Shown: positions 1 to 8,475 of the stretch, one piece after another
Layout: each line of letters starts with the position of its first letter
Numbering within the stretch: the first letter of the stretch is position 1
Assembly (NCBI RefSeq): GCF_004683905.1
Contig: NZ_CP038438.1
Location: 5,704,001-5,768,000 of the forward strand
DNA: 64,000 nucleotides
DNA from: Pseudomonas fluorescens
Lineage (GTDB): Bacteria > Pseudomonadota > Gammaproteobacteria > Pseudomonadales > Pseudomonadaceae
Reading direction: 5' to 3'
Made by a program: the position numbers and the translations under genes
Notes under the pieces: generated by a model
What the model was told of the DNA's origin: nothing
The model's input: the letters and a program-made list of their open reading frames with translations, nothing else
Database searches by the model: none

Positions 1-248
1 TGAACATGGACGGTACGCCCAGCGAGATGTGCCTGCGCGCGGAGAAATTCGCCCGCCGTCTCAATGGCCGCTTCAATGTGCCCTTCTATACCCACGACGA
101 ACGCCTGACCACCTTTGAAGCCAAGGGTGAGCGACTGGTGCGCGGCGGGCAGAAAGGCAGTTACCGCGACAACCCGGTGGACGCCATCGCCGCCGCCCTG
201 CTGTTGCAGGGCTGGCTCGATGAAAACACTGCATTGTTTGAATCCTGA
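1..248 (+). CDS. ruvX: RuvX/YqgF Holliday junction resolvase-like nuclease, C-terminal part
   Basis: The reading frame is open from the left edge, so only about the last 82 residues are present and the start lies outside the window. The visible part carries the family motif DERLTT and the C-terminal acidic motif NPVDAIAAALLLQ, whose Asp is one of the catalytic metal-binding residues. The family is an RNase H-fold nuclease of about 140 residues, linked to pre-16S rRNA 5'-end processing and to Holliday junction resolution. It sits 81 bp upstream of pyrR, the usual Pseudomonas order (yqgE-ruvX-pyrR-pyrB-pyrC'). Confidence 0.93.
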   Translation, partial: NMDGTPSEMCLRAEKFARRLNGRFNVPFYTHDERLTTFEAKGERLVRGGQKGSYRDNPVDAIAAALLLQGWLDENTALFES

Positions 249-329
249 CAAGCGCTTCGGCGCTTTTCTTTTGGTTATAAACCCAGCCACGTCCGGCAGG
301 ACGCGGCTCGGAATCACGAAGGAGCATCC

Positions 330-836
330 ATGAGCCTGCCCAATCCCGCCGATCTGATCAGCCAGATGGCGACCCGCCTCAAGGCGCACCTTGCACAGCG
401 TGATATCAGCGAACCGCGTTACATTGGCATCCGCACCGGCGGCATCTGGGTCGCGCAGGCCCTGCTCAAGGAATTGGCCAGCGACGCGCCGCTGGGCACG
501 CTGGATGTTTCCTTCTACCGCGACGACTTCAGCCAGAACGGCCTGCACCCGCAAGTGCGCCCGTCGGCCCTGCCCTTCGAGATCGAAGGCCAGCACCTGG
601 TGCTGATCGATGACGTATTGATGAGCGGCCGGACCATCCGCGCCGCCATGAACGAATTGTTCGACTACGGCCGCCCGGCCAGCGTGACCCTGGTCTGCCT
701 GCTCGATCTGGACGCTGGCGAACTGCCGATCCGCCCGAACGTGGTGGGTGCGACCCTGTCGCTGGCCGCCAATGAGCGGGTCAAGCTGTCCGGCCCGGAG
801 CCGCTGACGCTCGAACTGCAAGACCTGAATTCCTAA
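330..836 (+). CDS. pyrR: PyrR, pyrimidine operon regulator / uracil phosphoribosyltransferase-like
   Basis: 168 residues, type I phosphoribosyltransferase fold. The PRPP-binding loop [13 protein letters not shown] lies at about residues 91-103. The ATG at 330 follows a strong GAAGGAG site. In Bacillus PyrR is an mRNA-binding attenuator protein with weak UPRTase activity; in Pseudomonas it is always next to pyrB, but its regulatory role is less settled. Only 28 bp separate it from the pyrB start, so the genes are almost certainly co-transcribed. Confidence 0.93.
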   Translation: MSLPNPADLISQMATRLKAHLAQRDISEPRYIGIRTGGIWVAQALLKELASDAPLGTLDVSFYRDDFSQNGLHPQVRPSALPFEIEGQHLVLIDDVLMSGRTIRAAMNELFDYGRPASVTLVCLLDLDAGELPIRPNVVGATLSLAANERVKLSGPEPLTLELQDLNS

Positions 837-864
837 CCCGCCCTTATTGAGAGTCCCCCTCGCG

Positions 865-1869
865 ATGACGCCTCTAGATACCAAGCGCCCGCTGCAGCTC
901 AATGATCAGGGCCAGCTGCGCCACTTCCTCTCGCTCGATGGCCTGCGCCGCGAGTTGCTGACGGAAATCCTCGACACTGCCGACTCGTTCCTCGAAGTCG
1001 GTGCCCGGGCGGTGAAGAAGGTCCCGTTGCTGCGCGGCAAGACCGTGTGCAACGTGTTCTTCGAAAACTCCACCCGCACCCGCACCACCTTCGAACTGGC
1101 GGCCCAGCGGCTGTCGGCGGACGTGATCACCCTGAACGTGTCGACCTCGTCGGCCAGCAAAGGTGAAACCCTGCTCGACACCCTGCGCAATCTCGAAGCG
1201 ATGGCCGCCGACATGTTCGTGGTGCGCCACGGTGACTCCGGCGCCGCACACTTCATCGCCGAACACGTCTGCCCGCAGGTGGCAATCATCAACGGCGGCG
1301 ACGGCCGTCACGCGCACCCGACCCAAGGCATGCTCGACATGCTCACCATCCGTCGGCACAAGGGCGGTTTCGAAAACCTCTCGGTGGCGATCGTCGGCGA
1401 CATCCTGCACTCGCGGGTGGCGCGCTCGAACATGCTCGCGCTGAAGACCCTCGGCTGCCCGGACATCCGCGTGATCGCGCCGAAGACCCTGCTGCCGATC
1501 GGCATCGAGCAGTACGGCGTCAAGGTCTACACCGACATGAACGAAGGCCTGAAGGACGTCGACGTGGTGATCATGCTGCGCCTGCAGCGTGAGCGCATGA
1601 CCGGCGGCCTGCTACCGAGCGAAGGCGAGTTCTACCGCCTGTTCGGCCTGACCACCGCGCGTCTGGCCGGGGCCAAACCCGATTGCATCGTCATGCACCC
1701 AGGGCCGATCAACCGTGGGGTAGAGATCGAGTCGGCGGTGGCCGACGGCCCGCATTCGGTGATCCTCAATCAAGTCACCTACGGCATCGCCATCCGCATG
1801 GCCGTGCTGTCGATGGCCATGAGCGGGCAAACAGCGCAACGTCAATTCGAGCAGGAGAACGCCCAGTGA
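865..1869 (+). CDS. pyrB: Aspartate carbamoyltransferase catalytic subunit
   Basis: 334 residues, the usual Pseudomonas length. It makes carbamoyl-aspartate from carbamoyl phosphate and aspartate, the committed step of pyrimidine synthesis. The carbamoyl-phosphate motif STRTR is at about residues 69-73; HPTQG and HPGPINRG are also present. I chose the ATG at 865 rather than an in-frame TTG at 847 because the protein then begins MTPLD, as in known Pseudomonas PyrB. In this genus PyrB forms a dodecamer with the inactive PyrC' encoded next; the two genes overlap by 4 bp (GTGA). Confidence 0.97.
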   Translation: MTPLDTKRPLQLNDQGQLRHFLSLDGLRRELLTEILDTADSFLEVGARAVKKVPLLRGKTVCNVFFENSTRTRTTFELAAQRLSADVITLNVSTSSASKGETLLDTLRNLEAMAADMFVVRHGDSGAAHFIAEHVCPQVAIINGGDGRHAHPTQGMLDMLTIRRHKGGFENLSVAIVGDILHSRVARSNMLALKTLGCPDIRVIAPKTLLPIGIEQYGVKVYTDMNEGLKDVDVVIMLRLQRERMTGGLLPSEGEFYRLFGLTTARLAGAKPDCIVMHPGPINRGVEIESAVADGPHSVILNQVTYGIAIRMAVLSMAMSGQTAQRQFEQENAQ

Positions 1870-3137
1870 AGCTCAGCATTCTCGGCGCCCGCGTCATCGA
1901 TCCAAGCAGCGGCCTGGATCAAATCACCGACATCCACGTTGAAGCCTGCAAGATCGTCGCCCTCGGCGCCGCACCGGCCGGTTTCACCGCTGTGGAAACC
2001 ATCGACGCCAGCGGTCTGGTTGCAGCACCGGGCCTGGTCGACCTTAACGTGGCTCTGCGCGAGCCGGGCTACAGCCGCAAAGGCAGCATCGCCAGCGAAA
2101 CCCGCGCAGCGGCGGCCGGCGGCGTGACCAGTCTGTGCTGCCCGCCGAAGACCAAACCGGTGCTCGACACCTCGGCCGTGGCCGAACTGATCCTCGACCG
2201 CGCCCGTGAGGCCGGCAACACCAAAGTGTTCCCGATTGGCGCACTGAGCAAAGGCCTGGACGGCGAGCAACTGGCCGAACTGGTGGCGCTGCGCGACGCC
2301 GGTTGTGTGGCGTTCGGCAACGGTCTGGAGAGTTTCCGCAACACCCGCACCCTGTGCCGGGCGCTGGAATACGCGGCGACCTTCGACCTGACAGTGATTT
2401 TCAATTCGCAGGATCACGATCTGGCGGATGGCGGTCTGGCCCATGAAGGCGCGGTCGCCAGTTTCCTCGGCCTGCCGGGGATTCCGGAAACCGCGGAAAC
2501 CGTGGCTCTGGCTCGCGATCTGCTGCTGGTCGAGCAGACCGGCGTGCGCGCGCACTTCAGCCAACTGACCAGCGCGCGCGGCGTGGCCCTGATCGCTCAG
2601 GCGCAGGCCCGTGGTTTGAAGGTGACGGCGGATGTCGCGCTGTATCAGTTGATCCTCACCGATGAAGCGCTGATCGACTTCAGCAGCCTGTATCACGTGC
2701 AACCGCCGCTGCGCACCCGCGCCGACCGCGACGGCCTGCGTGAAGCGGTGAAGTCCGGGGTGATTTCGGCGATCTCCAGCCATCACCAGCCGCACGAACG
2801 CGACGCCAAACTGGCACCGTTCGGCGCGACCGAGCCGGGCATCAGCAGTGTGGAGTTGCTGCTGCCGCTGGCGATGACGCTGGTTGAGGATGGTTTGCTG
2901 GATCTGCCGACCCTGCTGGCGCGCCTGAGTGCCGGGCCTGCGGATGCACTGCGTCTGCCGGCGGGCAAACTGGCGGTGGGCGGTGCGGCGGATATCGTAC
3001 TGTTCGATCCGAAGGCGTCCACCGTGGCCGGTGAAGGCTGGCTGTCGAAGGGCGAGAACTGCCCGTTCCTTGGGCACACCCTGCCGGGTGTGGTTCGCTA
3101 CACCTTGGTGGATGGGCGGATCAGTCACCAGGCGTAA
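1866..3137 (+). CDS. pyrC': Dihydroorotase-like structural subunit PyrC' of the aspartate carbamoyltransferase complex
   Basis: 423 residues from a GTG start that overlaps the pyrB stop. It has the amidohydrolase/dihydroorotase fold, but the metal-binding His-x-His motif expected in the first strand (normally DxHVHLREPG) reads [10 protein letters not shown] here, at about residues 59-68. The two zinc ligands are therefore replaced by Asn and Ala. This matches the known catalytically dead PyrC' (PyrX) of pseudomonads, which is needed for ATCase assembly; active dihydroorotase is encoded elsewhere. Confidence 0.93.
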   Translation: MKLSILGARVIDPSSGLDQITDIHVEACKIVALGAAPAGFTAVETIDASGLVAAPGLVDLNVALREPGYSRKGSIASETRAAAAGGVTSLCCPPKTKPVLDTSAVAELILDRAREAGNTKVFPIGALSKGLDGEQLAELVALRDAGCVAFGNGLESFRNTRTLCRALEYAATFDLTVIFNSQDHDLADGGLAHEGAVASFLGLPGIPETAETVALARDLLLVEQTGVRAHFSQLTSARGVALIAQAQARGLKVTADVALYQLILTDEALIDFSSLYHVQPPLRTRADRDGLREAVKSGVISAISSHHQPHERDAKLAPFGATEPGISSVELLLPLAMTLVEDGLLDLPTLLARLSAGPADALRLPAGKLAVGGAADIVLFDPKASTVAGEGWLSKGENCPFLGHTLPGVVRYTLVDGRISHQA

Positions 3138-3156
3138 CCGGCTGCTGAGGGACATT

Positions 3157-3286
3157 GTGGCGAGGGGATTTATCCCCGATGGGCTGCGCAGCAGCCCTCA
3201 ATCTACAACCGCGGTGATTCAGTTCCTCCGCGGTTGAATGTTTTAGGGCCGCTACGCGCCCCATCGGGGATAAATCCCCTCGCCAC
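3157..3286. repeat. Long palindromic intergenic repeat, family B (GTGGCGAGGGGATTTATCCCC)
   Basis: The left arm GTGGCGAGGGGATTTATCCC at 3157 is matched by its reverse complement ending at 3286. Inside are further nested palindromes (GGGCTGCGCAGCAGCCC; AACCGCGG...CCGCGGTT). It lies between the convergent pyrC' and TM2-protein genes and could act as a two-way transcription terminator. A second copy is at 36280-36406, and a related element at 24902-24992. Confidence 0.85.
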
Positions 3287-3289
3287 AGG

Positions 3290-3721
3290 TTACTGAAAGG
3301 CGCCGCGATTCTGCGCGTTACGCACCGAGACCTGATCATTCAGTGTCCAGAAGTCATACAGCACACCAATAAAGAACAACCCGCCGGTCAGCAGATACAG
3401 CAACCCGCTGATCCACTTGCCCTGGTACATCCGGTGCACGCCGAAAACGCCCAGGAACGTCAGCAGAATCCACGCCACGTTATATTCGATCGGCCCTGCG
3501 GTGAAGCGCAGATCCGCCTCGCGATCCATTGCCGGGATCAGGAACACGTCGATCAGCCAGCCAATGCCCAGCAGACCGAAGGTGAAGAACCAGATCGTCC
3601 CGGTCACCGGCTTGCCGTAATAGAAGCGGTGAGCGCCGGTGAAACCAAAAATCCACAGCAGATAACCGATGATTTTGCTGTGCGTATCCTGCGGTGCAGC
3701 AACCTGCTGATAGCGGTTCAT
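3290..3721 (-). CDS. TM2 domain membrane protein
   Basis: 143 residues with four predicted hydrophobic segments arranged as two TM2-like hairpins. Typical TM2 features are seen twice: GFTGAHRFYYGK with a following G-rich turn (LLGIGWLIDVFLIP), and GVFGVHRMYQGK followed by GLFFIGVLYDFW. The function of TM2 proteins in bacteria is not established. It is transcribed alone; its stop abuts the family B palindrome. Confidence 0.85.
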   Translation of the reverse strand: MNRYQQVAAPQDTHSKIIGYLLWIFGFTGAHRFYYGKPVTGTIWFFTFGLLGIGWLIDVFLIPAMDREADLRFTAGPIEYNVAWILLTFLGVFGVHRMYQGKWISGLLYLLTGGLFFIGVLYDFWTLNDQVSVRNAQNRGAFQ

Positions 3722-3969
3722 GAAGACCTCGATTCACTCGATAGATAAATTTTCTTTAATTCTTTGTGACTTTTTTACATGTAGCCGACGTACGGCAAAT
3801 GTTACCGTGTCGTCCGTCAAAGCCTTATAGCACCGGACTTCTGTCCGACAATTGCGTCCGTTTGCCGCTTGTTTGGTTCCGTTGCCCTCCGATGGAATCG
3901 ACCAACGGCCTCGGAAGGGACAAAAAAGCTGTTATAAAGTTGCGCGCTAACACATAAGAGCCACGCCTA

Positions 3970-4596
3970 ATGCGACCATTTTTCAAGACATGGCTAACTA
4001 TTTGCCTATTAATGCCACTGGCCGCCCACGCCACCAATCGTGAGCAACGTCTTCCCAACGTTAACGGTTTCACCCCTAAATCCCATGCTTCGGCTCCTTC
4101 GAGCAAGAGCAGCAAACAAACGAAACACACCACGCTCGCCAGCAAGAATCACGGCAAGCTGGTTCCACCGATGGCCAACAAGGAAAGCAGCAACGTCCTG
4201 AGCCGTGCGGTGAACGTCCTCGGTACTCCCTACCGTTGGGGCGGCAGCAGCCCAAGTAAAGGGTTCGATTGCAGTGGTCTGGTGAAATATGCGTTCAACG
4301 ACGCCACATTCGACCTGCCACGCACCTCCAACGCGATGGCCAGCGGGCATGGCGAGAAAGTCGAACGCAAGGATCTGAAGCCGGGCGACCTGATTTTCTT
4401 CAACATCAAGAGCCGTCGGGTCAACCACGTTGCCATCTACCTGGGCAACGACCGCTTCATCCACGCCCCGCGCCGTGGCAAAGCGGTGAGCATCGATACG
4501 CTGAACAAGCCGTACTGGGAACAGCATTACGTGGTTGCCAAGCGTGTGCTGCCGAAAGAACCGGCTGGCAAACAGATGCGCGTGGTTCAGCGCTGA
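3970..4596 (+). CDS. NlpC/P60 family peptidoglycan endopeptidase, exported
   Basis: 208 residues. An N-terminal signal peptide (hydrophobic stretch ending ...LAAHA, about residues 1-21) is followed by a Ser/Lys-rich linker and a C-terminal NlpC/P60 (C40) domain. The catalytic triad is visible: Cys101 in FDCSGLVKYAF, His153 in VNHVAIYLG and His165 in FIHAPRRG. Such enzymes cut D-Glu/mDAP bonds in murein stem peptides in the periplasm. A TATAAA hexamer at 3933-3938 may be part of its promoter. Confidence 0.9.
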   Translation: MRPFFKTWLTICLLMPLAAHATNREQRLPNVNGFTPKSHASAPSSKSSKQTKHTTLASKNHGKLVPPMANKESSNVLSRAVNVLGTPYRWGGSSPSKGFDCSGLVKYAFNDATFDLPRTSNAMASGHGEKVERKDLKPGDLIFFNIKSRRVNHVAIYLGNDRFIHAPRRGKAVSIDTLNKPYWEQHYVVAKRVLPKEPAGKQMRVVQR

Positions 4597-4634
4597 GTCG
4601 ACTGATCCGGAATCTGCTCAAGCAGTACTGACCC

Positions 4635-4700
4635 CTTCGCGAGCAAGCCCGCTCCCACATTGGAATGCATTCGAATGTGGGAGCGGGCTTGCTCGCGAAG
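4635..4700. repeat. REP pair (inverted), CTTCGCGAGCAAGCCCGCTC
   Basis: Two inverted copies of the genus REP core are separated by a short loop; the arms include CTTCGCGAGCAAGCCCGCTC and its complement. It lies between the convergent NlpC/P60 gene and pilT and may also stabilise 3' mRNA ends. Confidence 0.95.
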
Positions 4701-4728
4701 AGGCCAGTGAAAGCAACACAAGCCTCTC

Positions 4729-5763
4729 TTAAAAATTATCCGGCGTACGCGCCTTTTCCCGCGCATGCTCGCGGCTGATCAAGCCCTTGGTCACCAGCTC
4801 CTTCAGGCACATGTCGAGTGTCTGCATCCCCAACGACCCGCCGGTCTGAATCGCCGAATACATTTGCGCCACCTTGTCCTCGCGGATCAGGTTCCGGATC
4901 GCCGATGTTCCCAGCATGATCTCGTGGGCTGCCACCCGCCCGCCGCCGATCTTCTTGATCAGCGTCTGCGACACCACCGCCAGCAATGACTCGGACAGCA
5001 TCGAACGCACCATGGACTTCTCGTCGCCCGGGAACACATCGACAACACGGTCGATGGTCTTGGCGGCCGACGTCGTGTGCAGCGTGCCGAACACCAGATG
5101 CCCGGTTTCAGCGGCAGTCAGTGCGAGGCGAATGGTTTCCAGGTCGCGCATCTCGCCAACCAGAATCACGTCCGGGTCTTCGCGCAGTGCCGAGCGCAGC
5201 GCCGTGGCAAAGCTGCGGGTATCGCGATGGACTTCGCGCTGATTGATCAGGCACTTGCGCGATTCGTGGACGAATTCGATCGGGTCTTCGATGGTGAGGA
5301 TATGGTGATGGCGATGGGTATTGAGGTAATCGATCATCGCCGCCAGCGTGGTGGATTTGCCGGACCCGGTCGGCCCGGTCACCAGCACCAGCCCGCGCGG
5401 CGCATCGGTGATCTTGCGAAAGACATCGCCCATGCCGAGGTCTTCCATGCTCAGCACTTTCGAGGGAATGGTGCGGAACACCGCGCCGGCGCCCCGGTTC
5501 TGGTTGAACGCGTTGACCCGAAAGCGCGCCACGCCGGGGACTTCGAACGAGAAATCCGTTTCGAGGTGTTTCTCGAAGTCGACCCGCTGGGTGTCGTTCA
5601 TGATGTCGTAGATCAATTCGTGCACTTGCTTGTGATCCAGCGCCGGCAGATTGATCCGCCGCACATCGCCATCGACGCGGATCATCGGCGGCAGACCGGC
5701 CGACAGGTGCAGGTCGGAAGCGCCCTGTTTGGCGCTGAACGCCAGCAGTTCAGTGATATCCAT
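4729..5763 (-). CDS. pilT: Type IV pilus retraction ATPase PilT
   Basis: 344 residues beginning MDITELLAFSA, the same length and start as P. aeruginosa PilT (an upstream in-frame ATG at 5775 adds only 4 residues). The Walker A GPTGSGKST is at about residues 130-138. The Asp box (TIEDPIEFVH), Walker B (DPDVILVGEMRD) and the His box (GTLHTTSAAKT) follow, with the retraction-specific AIRNLIRE motif near the C-terminus. The cytoplasmic hexamer drives pilus retraction. No pilU follows it, unlike in P. aeruginosa. Confidence 0.96.
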   Translation of the reverse strand: MDITELLAFSAKQGASDLHLSAGLPPMIRVDGDVRRINLPALDHKQVHELIYDIMNDTQRVDFEKHLETDFSFEVPGVARFRVNAFNQNRGAGAVFRTIPSKVLSMEDLGMGDVFRKITDAPRGLVLVTGPTGSGKSTTLAAMIDYLNTHRHHHILTIEDPIEFVHESRKCLINQREVHRDTRSFATALRSALREDPDVILVGEMRDLETIRLALTAAETGHLVFGTLHTTSAAKTIDRVVDVFPGDEKSMVRSMLSESLLAVVSQTLIKKIGGGRVAAHEIMLGTSAIRNLIREDKVAQMYSAIQTGGSLGMQTLDMCLKELVTKGLISREHAREKARTPDNF

Positions 5764-5819
5764 AGCGTCCCTCAATTCCAGTAGAATGCCGCGAACCTTC
5801 AGACCGCCGGCGCCTCTTG

Positions 5820-6506
5820 ATGTCCACGATAGCAGACAACATTCTTCAGGTTAGTTCGCGTATCCAGGCAGCGGCCAAAGCTGCAAACCGCGATGAACAC
5901 AGCATCCAGTTGCTGGCCGTGAGCAAGACCAAACCGGCGCAGGCCCTGCGTGAAGCCTACGCCGCCGGCCTGCGTGACTTCGGCGAGAACTATCTGCAGG
6001 AAGCCTTGGGCAAACAGCTCGAACTGGCCGACCTGCCCTTGATCTGGCACTTCATCGGCCCCATTCAATCGAACAAGACTCGCGCCATTGCCGAGCATTT
6101 CGACTGGGTGCACTCCGTGGATCGCCTGAAAATCGCCCAACGCCTGTCCGAGCAGCGCCCGGCCGAGCTACCGCCGCTGAACATCTGCATTCAGGTCAAC
6201 GTCAGTGGTGAGGCGAGCAAGTCCGGCTGCACCCCGGCCGACCTGCCGGCGCTGGCCGAGGCCATCAGCGCCCTGCCCCGATTGAAACTGCGCGGGCTGA
6301 TGGCGATTCCCGAGCCGACCGAAGATCGCGCCGAACAAGACGCCGCTTTTGCTGCCGTGCAACGTTTGCAGGCCAGCCTGAATCTGCCGCTCGACACACT
6401 TTCCATGGGCATGAGCCACGACCTCGAGTCGGCCATCGTTCAAGGCGCCACTTGGGTGCGGATCGGTACCGCCCTGTTTGGCGCCAGAGATTACGGTCAG
6501 CAATGA
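5820..6506 (+). CDS. yggS: YggS/PLPBP family pyridoxal phosphate homeostasis protein
   Basis: 228 residues from the ATG at 5820. The PLP-binding lysine is in LLAVSKTKPA (about Lys36), and the phosphate-binding region LSMGMSHDLESAI is present near the C-terminus. The family is a single-domain fold-type III PLP protein that buffers PLP and affects amino-acid metabolism; no catalytic reaction is known. It is divergent from pilT (56 bp apart) and the first gene of a yggS-proC-yggT-yggU operon. Confidence 0.95.
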   Translation: MSTIADNILQVSSRIQAAAKAANRDEHSIQLLAVSKTKPAQALREAYAAGLRDFGENYLQEALGKQLELADLPLIWHFIGPIQSNKTRAIAEHFDWVHSVDRLKIAQRLSEQRPAELPPLNICIQVNVSGEASKSGCTPADLPALAEAISALPRLKLRGLMAIPEPTEDRAEQDAAFAAVQRLQASLNLPLDTLSMGMSHDLESAIVQGATWVRIGTALFGARDYGQQ

Positions 6507-6534
6507 CCGACAGCCATCTGAAAAAGGACCTGAC

Positions 6535-7353
6535 ATGAGCAACACACGCATTGCCTTTATCGGTGCCGGCAACATGGCCGCCAGCCTGATCGGCGGCCTG
6601 CGGGCCAAGGGTCTGCAAGCCAGCCAGATTCGCGCCAGCGATCCGGGCGAAGAGACCCGAACGCGCGTCAGCGCCGAACACGGCATCGAAACCTTCGCCG
6701 ACAACGCCCAGGCCATCGACGGTGTCGACGTGATCGTGCTGGCGGTCAAGCCACAGGCGATGAAAGCCGTGTGCGAAGCCATCCGTCCAAGCCTGAAACC
6801 GCAGCAACTGGTGGTGTCGATCGCAGCCGGCATCACCTGCGCGAGCATGACTGCTTGGCTCGGCGAGCAGCCGATCGTGCGCTGCATGCCGAACACCCCG
6901 GCGCTGCTGCGTCAGGGCGTCAGCGGTTTGTACGCCACCAGCGAAGTGACTGCCGAACAGCGTCAGCAGGCTGAAGAGCTGCTGTCCGCCGTGGGCATTG
7001 CGCTGTGGCTGGACGAAGAGCAGCAACTCGATGCCGTGACCGCCGTCTCCGGTTCCGGCCCGGCGTACTTCTTCCTGCTGATCGAAGCGATGACCGCTGC
7101 TGGCGTCAAACTCGGCCTGCCAAAGGAAATCGCCGAGCAACTGACCCTGCAAACGGCGCTGGGCGCCTCGCACATGGCGGTATCCAGCGATGTCGACGCT
7201 GCCGAGCTGCGCCGCCGCGTGACGTCGCCAAATGGCACCACAGAGGCCGCGATCAAATCATTCCAGGCTAATGGCTTCGAAGCCCTGGTGGAAAAAGCAC
7301 TCGGCGCCGCCGCGCACCGCTCGGCCGAAATGGCCGAACAACTGGGCAAATAA
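6535..7353 (+). CDS. proC: Pyrroline-5-carboxylate reductase
   Basis: 272 residues. It reduces 1-pyrroline-5-carboxylate to proline with NAD(P)H. The N-terminal Rossmann motif IGAGNMAASL starts at about residue 9, and the family signature AVSGSGPAYFFLL with RRRVTSPNGTTEAA lies in the C-terminal dimerisation domain. The ATG at 6535 follows AAAAAGGA. It lies 28 bp after yggS and 10 bp before yggT. Confidence 0.97.
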   Translation: MSNTRIAFIGAGNMAASLIGGLRAKGLQASQIRASDPGEETRTRVSAEHGIETFADNAQAIDGVDVIVLAVKPQAMKAVCEAIRPSLKPQQLVVSIAAGITCASMTAWLGEQPIVRCMPNTPALLRQGVSGLYATSEVTAEQRQQAEELLSAVGIALWLDEEQQLDAVTAVSGSGPAYFFLLIEAMTAAGVKLGLPKEIAEQLTLQTALGASHMAVSSDVDAAELRRRVTSPNGTTEAAIKSFQANGFEALVEKALGAAAHRSAEMAEQLGK

Positions 7354-7363
7354 GGAGCCTTAC

Positions 7364-7954
7364 ATGATTGGATTGAACACCGCAGCGGTTTACGTGCTGC
7401 AAACCCTCGGCAGCCTGTACCTGCTGATCGTGCTGTTGCGCTTCGTCCTGCAACTGGTGCGCGCGAACTTCTACAACCCGCTGTGCCAGTTCGTGGTCAA
7501 GGCCACCCAGCCGCTGCTCAAGCCGCTGCGCCGGATCATCCCGAGCCTGTTCGGCCTGGATATGTCATCGCTGGTGCTGGCAATTCTGGTGCAACTGGCC
7601 TTGATGGCCCTGACCCTGCTGCTGACCTACGGCACCACCGGTAACCCGCTGCAGCTGTTCATCTGGTCGATCATCGGCGTGACCGCGCTGTTCCTGAAGA
7701 TCTTCTTCTTCGCCCTGATCATCAGCGTGATCCTGTCGTGGGTCGCCCCAGGCAGCCACAACCCGGGCGCTGAACTGGTCAACCAGATCTGCGAGCCGGC
7801 GCTGGCACCGTTCCGCAAGATTCTGCCGAACCTCGGCGGTCTGGACCTGTCGCCGATCTTCGCCTTCCTCGCGCTGAAGCTGATCGACATGCTGGTGATC
7901 AACAATCTGGCGGCGATGACGATGATGCCGGAAATCCTGCGCCTGCTGATGTGA
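7364..7954 (+). CDS. YggT family integral membrane protein
   Basis: 196 residues with two YGGT repeats, each made of two hydrophobic helices: about residues 8-90 and 100-190. The motifs RANFYNPLCQFVVKATQPLLKPLRR and PGAELVNQICEPALAPFRKILP are the duplicated amphipathic parts. Function is not firmly known; family members are linked to osmotic tolerance and, in plastids, to membrane protein assembly. It overlaps the next gene by 4 bp. Confidence 0.92.
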   Translation: MIGLNTAAVYVLQTLGSLYLLIVLLRFVLQLVRANFYNPLCQFVVKATQPLLKPLRRIIPSLFGLDMSSLVLAILVQLALMALTLLLTYGTTGNPLQLFIWSIIGVTALFLKIFFFALIISVILSWVAPGSHNPGAELVNQICEPALAPFRKILPNLGGLDLSPIFAFLALKLIDMLVINNLAAMTMMPEILRLLM

Positions 7955-8247
7955 GCTGGTTTCGCTGGGACGGGGACGATTTGATCCTCGAATGTCATCT
8001 GCAACCGGCAGCCCGCAGCGATGATTTCGCCGGGCTGCACGGTGACCGCCTGAAGATCCGCCTCACCGCGCCGCCGGTCGAGGGCAAGGCCAATGCGTAT
8101 CTGATGGGCTTTCTGGCCAAGGCGTTTGGGGTGTCCAAGAGTCAGGTCAGTTTGCTCAGTGGCGAGTTGAACCGGCAGAAACGGGTGAAGATCTGTGCGC
8201 CGAAGAAGCTGCCGGAGTTGCCAGGGTTGTTTGGGCGCTTGTCTTGA
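7951..8247 (+). CDS. YggU/DUF167 family small protein
   Basis: 98 residues from a GTG start overlapping the yggT stop (GTGA). It contains the DUF167 pattern LKIRLTAPPVEGKANAYL and FGVSKSQVSLLSGE. Cytoplasmic; function unknown. It is regularly the last gene of the yggS-proC-yggT operon in gammaproteobacteria. Confidence 0.9.
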   Translation: MSWFRWDGDDLILECHLQPAARSDDFAGLHGDRLKIRLTAPPVEGKANAYLMGFLAKAFGVSKSQVSLLSGELNRQKRVKICAPKKLPELPGLFGRLS

Positions 8248-8263
8248 GTTTTGCGGCGTCTGT

Positions 8264-8413
8264 ACCCCTCACCCCAGCCCTCTCCCCCTGGAGAGGGAGC
8301 CGATCCAGGGTGTTTTCAGAAACTGAGTTCAGCCCGGATAGATCAGGTCGGTGTAGCTCAAAAGAACACCTCGGTCGGTCCCCTCTACCTCTGGGAGAGG
8401 GCTAGGGTGAGGG
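8264..8413. repeat. Intergenic repeat family C (CCCTCACCCCAGCCCTCTCC), copy 1
   Basis: About 150 bp with inverted ends: CCCTCACCCCAGCCCTCTCC at the left and GAGAGGGCTAGGGTGAGGG at the right. The interior (CTGAGTTCAGCC...GGTGTAG...GGTCGG) resembles the interior of a second copy at 49813-49973. The whole element can fold into a long stem. It lies between yggU and metX and looks like a small non-autonomous mobile element. Confidence 0.8.
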
Positions 8414-8475
8414 CCGCTTGCCGCTAACCCCCCCGGTCTTTAGACTTACGCCTCATTTCAACGAGAGCAGGGTCG

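Noticed and set aside
1842-3155. Long open frame (437 codons) antisense to pyrC'
   Set aside because: A GC-skewed codon shadow: low-complexity Arg/Gln/His-rich translation, no ribosome site, and the sense strand encodes a well-known protein.
8264-8413. Region upstream of metX considered as a SAM riboswitch
   Set aside because: It is a family C repeat with a second copy at 49813, in a non-methionine context; no riboswitch core seen.
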